From: Bos javanicus | Taxonomy: Eukaryota; Chordata; Mammalia; Artiodactyla; Bovidae | Assembly: GCF_032452875.1 (NCBI RefSeq) | Contig: NC_083896.1 | Span: 124,001 to 188,000 of the forward strand | Length of the DNA stretch: 64,000 nucleotides | Direction of reading: 5' to 3' | Part shown: positions 56,189 through 64,000 of the stretch, piece after piece | Layout of the letters: each line of letters starts with the position of its first letter | Numbering within the stretch: the stretch's first letter is position 1 | Program-made: the position numbers and the translations under genes | The notes under the pieces: generated by a model | The model's input: only the letters and a program-made list of their open reading frames with translations | Database searches by the model: none | Told to the model about the DNA's origin: nothing

Positions 56189-58727
56189 TCTAGAGGCGCC
56201 ATGGGGCTCTCAGTCCTCCCTTTGTGCCGTGAGTTGTTACTCAGAGTGACATTCGAGTCATTGCAGAGGAATGAGGCTTTATCTCGAATGGATGAGGATA
56301 TCAGGGTCTTTGCGAACCGTGGCCTGATCCCTGAAATTCCTCTTGAATTTCAAGTTGAGAACAGCATCGTCCTGAGGTGCATTGGGAACGTCAGGATTCC
56401 TTTGCAGACGAAGCAGGGGAATGGACCCTCATCTCGATAGGATGAGTGGAAAACGGGGCTCTTCTTGATTTGTGGTGGGAAACTCGGTGTTCCTCTCGAG
56501 TGGAGACGGGTATGTTGGGGAACTTCTTCAGTTGCCTATAGGGTGTCAAGTACCCTTTCCAGGCTCAACAGGGAAGGTGGGATTTCTCTCGAGATGCTGG
56601 AATGGAAAGGGGACTCATCTTGCATTGAGGAGATCATCTCCTTGGTTTCCTCGAGTTGTGGCAGGAAACTTGGGGTTCCTCTCGAGTTGCAAGGGGGACC
56701 TCAGGGACCCACTTGTGCTGCCTCAGGAAAGTCAAGTCTCCGTTCGAGTTGCGAGGGGACTCTTGGAATTCCTCTTCAGTCCGTGCAGTAGCATAGGGCC
56801 TCATCTTAAGTTGAGGCCGGAACCTCAGGCTTCCTCTCCAGTGCTGACATGGATCTCGGGGATCCTATGGAGTATCAACAGGGGATCAGGCCTCGTCTCA
56901 TGTGGAGACATGGAACTCCGCTTCTCTCTTCAGGTGTAAAAGTGTTATCAGACTTCCTGTCGAGTTGGCCTTGGGATCTGTGGCTTTTTCTCAAGGTGCC
57001 CTGGGGCTGTCTCACCTCCCTTGGTGTTTTGAGTCGATACTTGCAGTTCCTTTCGAGGCAGTGCAGGGGAATCAGGCTTATCTGGAGTATATGGGGAATT
57101 CAGGGTATTTTCAAATTGAGGCACGACTCCCGGGGATGCTCTCGAGTTTCAAGGTGAGACCTGCCTTCTTGAAGGGACACAGCAACTTCGGGATTCCTTT
57201 CCCGAGGAAGAAGAGGAATTGACACTCATTTCGAGGTGAGAAGGGTGAAAACCGGGCTTTTATTGAGTTGTGGGGTGAAACTCAGTGTTCTTCTCACGTG
57301 GGGATGGGTATCTCGGAGACCTTCCTGAGTTGCATCAAGGGTGTCAAGTACCCTTTCACGTTTCACGAGGGAATGTGGGATTTTTCTGGAGACACTGCTC
57401 TGGAAAAGGACCTCATCTCGCGTTGAGGGGAGAATCTCATGGTTTTTCTTGAATTGTGGCGGGAAGCTTGGGGCTCCTCTCAAGTTGCGATGGGGACCTC
57501 AGGGACCCACTTGTTTTGCCTCAGAGAAGTCGGGTCTCTTCTAGACTTGCGAGGGGCATATTGGGATTCCTCTCGAGTCGCTGCCGGCGAATAGGGCCAT
57601 GTCTAGAGTTCAGTCGGGAAACTCAGTGTTCCTCTTCTGCCTTGACAGGGATCTCGGGCTTTTTATCCAGGTTCAACTAGGGAGTCAGGCCTCGTCTGGT
57701 GTCGAGGCATGGAACTCTGCATTCCTCTCGAGTTGTCCAATGGGTGTCAGTGCTCCGGTCGAGTTCAGGCAGGGAATTTGGGCTTTTTCTAGAGGATCAG
57801 CACGGGAAACAGGCCTCCCATCCTATTGTGAGGGGATACTTGGGGCTCCATTGGAGCCCGTGCAGTGGAATGAGGACTTATCTCGAGCTGAGGGGGCACT
57901 TGGTGTCCTTTTTCTTTAAAGCAGGTTCAGCGGGGTTCCACTCGAGGTTCAACATGTGAGACAGGCCTCTTCTTGTGGTGAGAGGGGAAGTTGGGATTCC
58001 TCTTGAGTTGGGCAGGGAATGGGTCCTTATCTTCAGATGAGTTGGGAAACATGGGGCTCTTCTCAAGTTGTGGCGGGAACCTCGGCTTTCATCTCGAGTT
58101 TGCATGGGGATCCTGGGCCCCCTTGTGTTGCTTGGAGGGAGTCCAGCCTACTCTTGAGTTTTGCGAGGGAACTCAGGATTGCTCTCGAGGTGCTGCAAGA
58201 CAAAAGGGCCTCATCTCGCAATGATGGGGGAATCTTGTGGTGTCTCGAGTTGCAGCAGGAGGCTTGGGATTCCTCTGAAGGTACCACGGGGAACTCAGGG
58301 AGCCTCTCATGTTGCCTCAGAAAAGTCAAGTCTCCATTCGAGTTGCGAGGGCGAGCCTGGGAGTGCTCTGGAGTCACGGGAGGGGGATCAGGCCGCATTT
58401 TGCATGGAAGGGGGAATCTCCACGTGTTTCTTGATTTGCGGCCAGAACTGTGGGTTCCCACGAGTTGCCATGGGAACCTTAGGGAGCTTCTCATCTTGTC
58501 TCTGGAAAGTCAGGAATCCGTTTGAATTTTGAGGGGCCTTTCGGGATTCCTCCCTGAGTTGGAAACTCAGGGTTCCTCTCCAGCTCTGACAGGAATCTCG
58601 GGCTTCTTATGGAGATTCCACTGGGGATTCAGACGTCGTCTTGTGTTGGGTTCATGGAACTTCCCTCTCGCGTGGGAAAACAGGCGCCAAGCCTCCTGTG
58701 GAGTTGAGGCAGGGATCTTGGGCTATT
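56189..58727. repeat. Satellite higher-order unit X, long form (2,539 bp)
   Basis: Carries an additional block: a second landmark-like unit (CTCAAGGTGCCCTGGGGCTG) lies 801 bases after the first, at 56,990. Short units lack the interval between them. Confidence 0.82.
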
Positions 58728-61293
58728 TCTAGAGGCGCCACGGGCTCTCAGTTCTCCCTTCGTTTCGTGAGTTTATACGCGGTGTGACATTCAAGTTGTT
58801 GCAGGGGAATGAGGCCTTATCTCGAGTGGATGGGGACATTGGGATCTTTGCGAAAGGTGGACCGTCCCCTGGACTTCCTCTCGAGTTTCAAGGTGAGAAC
58901 AGCCTCCTCCTAGGTGCGGTGAGAATGTCGGGATTCCTTTAAAGTTGAAATAGGGGAATGGACCCTCATCTTGAGAGGAGGAGTGGAAAACAGGGCTCTT
59001 CTTGAGTTGTGGCGGGAAACTCGGTGTTCTTCTCGAGTGGAGACGGGTATGTCAGGGAACGTCTTGAGTTGCCTAAAGGGTGTCAAGTACCCTTTTAAGG
59101 CTCAAGAGGGAAGGTGGGATTTCTCTTGAGACACTGCAGCAGAAAGGGGCCTCATCTAGCGATGAGGGGATCATCTCCTGGGTTTTCTCGAGTTGCGGCA
59201 GGAAACTTGGGTTTCCTCTCGAGTTGCGACGGGGACCTCAGGGACCCACTCTTGTTGCCTCAGGAAAGTCAAGTCTCCCTTCGAGTTGCGAGGGGCCTCT
59301 CGGAATTCCTCTTCAGTCGGTGCAAGGGCATAAGTCTTCATCTCAAGTAGAGGCCGGAACCTCAGGCTTCCTCTCCAGTGCTGACATGGATCTCGGGGAT
59401 CCTATGGAGTTTCCACAGGGTAGTCAGGCCTCGTCTCGTGTGGAGACATGGAACTCAGCTTCCCTCATCAGGTGTAACATTGTTATCAGGGTTCCTGTCG
59501 AGTTAGCCTTGGGATCTGGGGCTTTTTCTCGAGGTGCCCTGGGGCTGTCACACCTCCCTTCGTGTTTTGAGTCGATACTCGTGGTTCCAGTCAAGGCAGT
59601 GCAGGGAAATCAGGCTTATCTGAACTGGATGTGGAATTTGGGGTCATTTCGAATTTAGGCACAACTCTTGAGAATGCACTTGAGTTTCAAGGTGAGACCA
59701 GCCTTCTCTTGAGGGGACACAGCAACGTCAGGATTCCTTTCCCAACAAAGCAGACGATTCTACATCTGTGTCGAGTTGAGGAGGGTGAAAACGGGGCTCT
59801 TCTTGAGTTGTAGTGTGAAACTCAGTGTTCCTCTCATGTGGGGACGGATATCTCGGGGACCATCCTTAGTTGCATCAAGGGTGTCAAGTACCCTTTCGCG
59901 TTTCAAAAGGGAACGTGGGATTTTTCTGGAAACAGTGCTCTGTAAAAGGGCCTCAACTTGCGTTGAGGGGAGAATCTCATGGTTTTTCTCGAGATTGGGG
60001 TTCCTCCCAAGTTGCGATGGGGACCTCAGGGACCCGCGTGTGTTGCCTCATAAATTTGGGTCTCTTCTTGAGGTGCGAGGGGCACGTCAGGATTCCTCTC
60101 GAGTAGCTGCCGGCGAATAGGGCCATGTCTACAGTTCAGTCAGGAAACTCTGTGTTTCTCCCTGGCAGTGACCTGGATCTTGAGCTTTTTCTCAAGGTTC
60201 AACTAGGGAGTCAGGCCTCATCTGGTGTTGAGGCATGGAACTCTGCATTCCTCTTGAGATGACCAAGGAATGTCAGGGCTCCAATCCTGTTCGGGCCGTT
60301 AATTTGGGCTTTTTCAAGAGGATTAGCAGGGGAGACAGGCCTCCCATCCTGTGGTAAGGGCATACTTGGGGTTCCATTAGAGCTGGTGCAGGGGAATCAG
60401 GACTTATCTCAAGCTAAGGGGGAACTCAGTGTCCTTTTTTCTTGAAGCAGGATTGGCGGGTTCCACTCCAGATTCAACATCTGAGACAGGCCTCCTTTTG
60501 TGGTGCGAGGGGAAGTTGGCATTCCTCTTGAGTTGAAGCAGGGAATGGGCCCTCATCTCCAGATGAGGTGGGAAACAAGGGGCGCTTGTCAACTTGTGGC
60601 TGAACCTCAGCTTTCATCTCGAGTTGTGACGGGGATCCTTGGACCCCTTGAGTTGCATGAAGGGAGTCCAGCCTCCTTTTGAGTTTTGCGATGGAACTCG
60701 GGATTGCTCTCGAGGCGCTGCAGGAGAAAAGGGCCTCAACTCGCATTGACGGAGAAATCTCTTGGTTTGCCTCCAGTTGCAGCAGGTGGCTTGGGATTCC
60801 TCTGCAGGTACCAAGGGGAATTCAGGGAGCCTCTCATGTTGCCTCAGGAAAGTCAAGTCTCCATTCGAGTTGTGAGGGTGAGCCCGGGAGTCTTCTGGAG
60901 TCACGGGATGGGGATCAGGCCTCATTTCTCATGGAAGGGGGAATCTCCATGTGTTTCTTGAGTTGCGGCCAGAAGTGTGGGTTCCCTCGAGTTCCACGGG
61001 GACCTGAGGGAGCCTCTCATGTTGTCTCTGGGAAGTCAGGAATCCATTCGAGTTGTGAGGGGCCTCTCGGGATTCCTTTCGAGTTGGTGCAGGGGACTAG
61101 GGCCTCATCTCAAGTTGAGGCAGGAAACTCAGGGTTCCTGTCCAGCTCTGACAGGGATCTTGGGCTTACTATGGAGATTCCACTGGGGAGTCAGACATTG
61201 TCTCATGTTGGGGCATGGAACGCCGCTTCCTTCTGGAGGTGGAAAAGGGGTGTCAGGCCTCCTGTGGAGTTGAGGTAGCGATCTCGGGCTATT
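58728..61293. repeat. Satellite higher-order unit Y, long form (2,566 bp)
   Basis: Same order as X, with the second landmark at 59,528, 800 bases after the first. Confidence 0.82.
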
Positions 61294-63074
61294 TCTAGAG
61301 GCACCATGGGGCTCTCAGTCCTCCCTTTGTGTCATGAGTTGATACTCGGGGTGACATTCGAGTCGTTGCAGGGGAATGAGGCCTTATCTCAAGTGGATAG
61401 GGAGTTCGGGGTCTTTTTGAATGGTGGCCGGACCCTTGGAGTTCCTCTCGAGTTTCAAGGTGAGAACAGCCTCCTTCTGAGGTGCAGAGGGAACGTCCAG
61501 ATTCCTTTGCAGATGAAGCAGGGAAACACACCATCATCTCAAGAGAAGGAGTGGAAAATGGGGCTTTTCTTGAGTTTTGGCGTGAAACTCAGTGTTCCTC
61601 TCACGTGGGGAGCGGTATCTTGGGGACCTTCCTGAATTGCATTAAAGGTGTCAAGTACCCTTTTGCTTTTCAGGAGGGAATGTGGGATTTCTCTGGACAC
61701 ACTGCTCTGGAAAGGGCCTCATCTCACATTGAGGGGAGAATCTCGTGGTTTTTCTAGAGTTGTGGTGGAAAACTTGGGGTTCCTCTCAAGTTGCAACGGG
61801 GAATTCAGGGACTCGCTCATGTTGCCTCAGAGAAGTCAGGTCTCTTCTCGTGTTGTGAGCTTCACATCGGGATTCCTCTCAAGTTGCTGCCGGCGACTAG
61901 GCCGTTTCTTGAGTTCAGTCGGGAAACTCAGTGTTCCTCTCTGGCGGTGATACGGATCTCGGGCTTTTTATCAAGGTTCAACTAGGCAGTCAGGCCTCGT
62001 CTGGTGTCGAGGTATGGAACTCTGCATTCCTCTCCAGTTGTCCAAGGGGTGTCAGGGCACCAGTCGAGTTCAAGCGGGGAATTTGGGCTTTTTAAAGAGA
62101 ATCAGCAAGGGAAACAGGCCTCCCATCCTGTTTTGAGGGGATACTTGGAGTTCCATTGGAGCCAATGCAGGAAAATCAGGACTTATCTCGAGCTGAGGGG
62201 GCACTTGGTGTCCTTTTTCCTTGAAGCAGGATATGCGGGGTTCCACTCGAGATTCAACAGGTGAGACAGGCCTCCTCTTCTGGTGCGAGGGGAAGTTGGG
62301 ATTCCTCTTGAGTTGAAGCAGGTAATTGGCCCTAGTCTCCAGATGAGGTGAGAAACATGGGGCTCTTTTCAACTTATGGCGGTAACCTAGGCTTTCATCT
62401 CAAGTTGGGATGGGGATCCTTGGACCCCTTGAGTTGCATGAAGGGAGTTCAGCATCCTCTCGAGTTTTGAGAGGGAACTGGGGATTGCACTCGAGGCACT
62501 GCAGGAGAAAAGGGCCTTAACTTGTGTGGACGGGGGAATCTCTTGGTTTGCCTCCAGTTCCAGCGGCTGGCTTGGGATTCCCCTCTAGGTACCACGGGGA
62601 ACTCAGGGAGCCCCTATGTTACCTCCAGAAAGTCAAGTCTACATTCGAGTTGCGAGGGCAAGCCCAGGAGTGCTCTGGAGTCATGGGAGGGGGTTCAGGC
62701 CTCATTTCTCATGGAAGGGGGAATCTCCATGTGTTTCTTGAGTTGTGGCCAGAAGTGTGGGTTCCCTCGAGTTTCCACTGGGACCTGAATGAGCCTCTCA
62801 TGTTGTCTCTGGGAAGTCAGGAATCCGTTCGAGTTGTGAGGGGCCTCTCGGGATTCCTTTTGAGTTGGTGCAGGGGACTAGGGCCTCATCTCGAGTTCAG
62901 GAGGGAAACTCAGGGTTCCTCTCCAGCTCTGACAGGGATCTCAGGCTTCTTATGGAGATTCCACTGGGGAGTCAGACATTGTCTCATGTTGGGGCATGGA
63001 ACGCTGCTTCCCTCTCGAGGTGGAAAAGGCGTGTCAGGGCTCCTGTTGAGTTGAGCTAGGGATCTCAGACTATT
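61294..63074. repeat. Satellite higher-order unit Z, short form (1,781 bp)
   Basis: After about 280 bases of the A-type landmark block it passes directly into sequence that in X and Y follows the second landmark, so it lacks the interval of about 0.76-0.79 kb. Confidence 0.82.
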
Positions 63075-64000
63075 TCTAGAGGCACCACAGGGCTCTCAGT
63101 CCTCCCTTCGTGCTGTGAGTTGATACTGCAGGTGACATTGGAGTCTTTGCAGGGGAATGAGGTCTTATCTCAAGTGATTGGGGACTTTGTGGTCTTTTGA
63201 AAGGTGGCCCGACCCATGGAGTTCCTCTTGAGTTTCAAGGTGAGAACGTACTCCTTCTTAAGTGCCGTGGGAACATCGGGATTCCTTTGCAGACGAAGCA
63301 GGGGAATGGACCCTCATCTCGAGAGGAGGAGTGGAAAACGCGGCTCTTCTTGAGTTGTTGTGAAACTCAGTATTTCTCTCACGTGGGGACAGGTATCTCG
63401 GGGACCTTCCAGAGTTGCATAAAGGGTGTCAATACCCTTTCACGTTTCCAGAAGAAACGTGGGATTTCTCTGGAGACACTGCTCTGGAAAAGGGCCACAT
63501 TTCGCGTTGAGGGGAGAATCTCGTGTTTTTTCTTGAGTTGTGACAGGAAGCTGGGATTCCTCTCAAGTTGTGATGGGACTTCAGGGACCCGCTCGTGTTG
63601 CCTCAGAGAAGTCGGGTCTCTTCTCGAGTTGCGAGGGGCACGTTAGGATTCATCTTGAGGCACTGCAGGCCACTAGGGCCTTTTCTTGAGTTCAGTCGGG
63701 AAACTCAGTGTTCCTCTCCGGTGGTGACAGGGATCTCGGGCTTTTTATCAAGGTTCAAGGGAGTCAGGCCTCGTCTGGTGTTGAGGCATGGAAATCTACA
63801 TTCGTCTCGAGTTGTCCAAGGGGTGTCAGGTCTCCGGTCGATTTCAGGCGGGGAATTTGGCCTTTTTCTAGAGGATCAGCACGGAGACAGGCCCCCATCC
63901 TGTTGTGAGGGGATACTTGGGGTTGCATTGGAGCGGTGGAGGGGAGTCAGGACTTATCTCAAGCTGAGGGGGCACTCGGTGCCCTTTTTCCTTGAAGCAG
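63075..64000. repeat. Satellite higher-order unit, short form, cut by window edge
   Basis: Begins at the next TCTAGAGGC landmark and follows the Z order for 926 bases to the edge. Confidence 0.8.

Larger units (their letters stand above)
51912..64000. repeat. Tandem satellite DNA of diverged 31-bp subrepeats (bovid satellite I-like)
   Basis: Reading in steps of 31 bases, line after line restarts with TCTCGAGTTG or a close variant and has a GGGA/CTCGGG-like second half; 62,883-63,161, for example, breaks cleanly into nine such units. About 390 units would fill the span, which runs off the right edge. CTCGAG and TCGA recur in phase, and many units show CpG decay (CTCAAG, TTGTGA). A 31-bp subunit is the known architecture of the bovid 1.715 satellite I family. 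Higher-order units are listed separately. There is no gene inside. Confidence 0.93.

Noticed and set aside
55602..63054. Several top-strand open frames of 150-200 codons in the satellite, as protein genes
   Set aside because: They are read through diverged 31-bp tandem units, overlap one another in several frames, lack domains and recur with every higher-order unit. Lack of stops follows from subunit composition.
51912..64000. 31-bp direct repeats as a CRISPR array
   Set aside because: Units are contiguous with no unique spacers, vary freely and lie in a ruminant genome; this is satellite DNA.

Overview
The window is vertebrate nuclear DNA from a ruminant, almost certainly a bovid. The evidence is the repeat content: BovB (RTE-type) LINEs, tRNA-headed Bov-tA and dimeric Bov-A2 SINEs, cetartiodactyl CHR-type SINEs, ruminant L1s and a ruminant-type retroviral LTR, over an older mammalian layer of MIR, L2, MLT1 and old L1. 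The species cannot be fixed from this sequence. I found no intact host protein-coding gene, tRNA, rRNA or CRISPR array. Every long open frame I could explain belongs to a retrotransposon or to satellite DNA.

Layout. 1-1,540 is an L1 piece with the rest of ORF1 and the ORF2 endonuclease, cut off on its 3' side. 1,541-6,305 and 18,757-23,832 are two direct copies of one roughly 4.8 kb segment about 17.2 kb apart; a Bov-A2 SINE entered only the second copy. Between them lie non-repeat DNA, a truncated BovB (9,224-10,762), an L1 fragment (10,763-12,000) and a twin-primed (5'-inverted) L1 (15,259-17,749) with 13-bp target-site duplications. 23,833-29,273 is mostly unassigned. 29,274-37,335 holds an old BovB, a retroviral pol relic, MIR, an MLT1-type LTR and a near full-length but dead BovB. 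37,336-51,911 is dense in SINEs (some nested), CHR elements, old L1 pieces and one ruminant ERV LTR.

From about 51,912 to the window end the sequence becomes tandem satellite DNA built of diverged 31-bp subrepeats (typical start TCTCGAGTTG), in higher-order repeats of about 1.63, 2.54, 2.57 and 1.78 kb. The 31-bp subunit matches the known architecture of bovid satellite I (1.715 family); I infer membership or kinship from that architecture, not from a database match. The window therefore probably spans the edge of a pericentromeric satellite block, which fits the duplication and heavy retrotransposon load next to it.

There is no operon-like or cooperative gene system here. The genes present are autonomous LINE replication genes (endonuclease and reverse transcriptase) in various states of decay and the SINEs that such LINEs mobilise in trans. 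The observations most worth checking are the higher-order structure of the satellite, the satellite junction, the segmental duplication and its L1 breakpoint, an unidentified 192-bp A-tailed insertion, and two exon-like patches.
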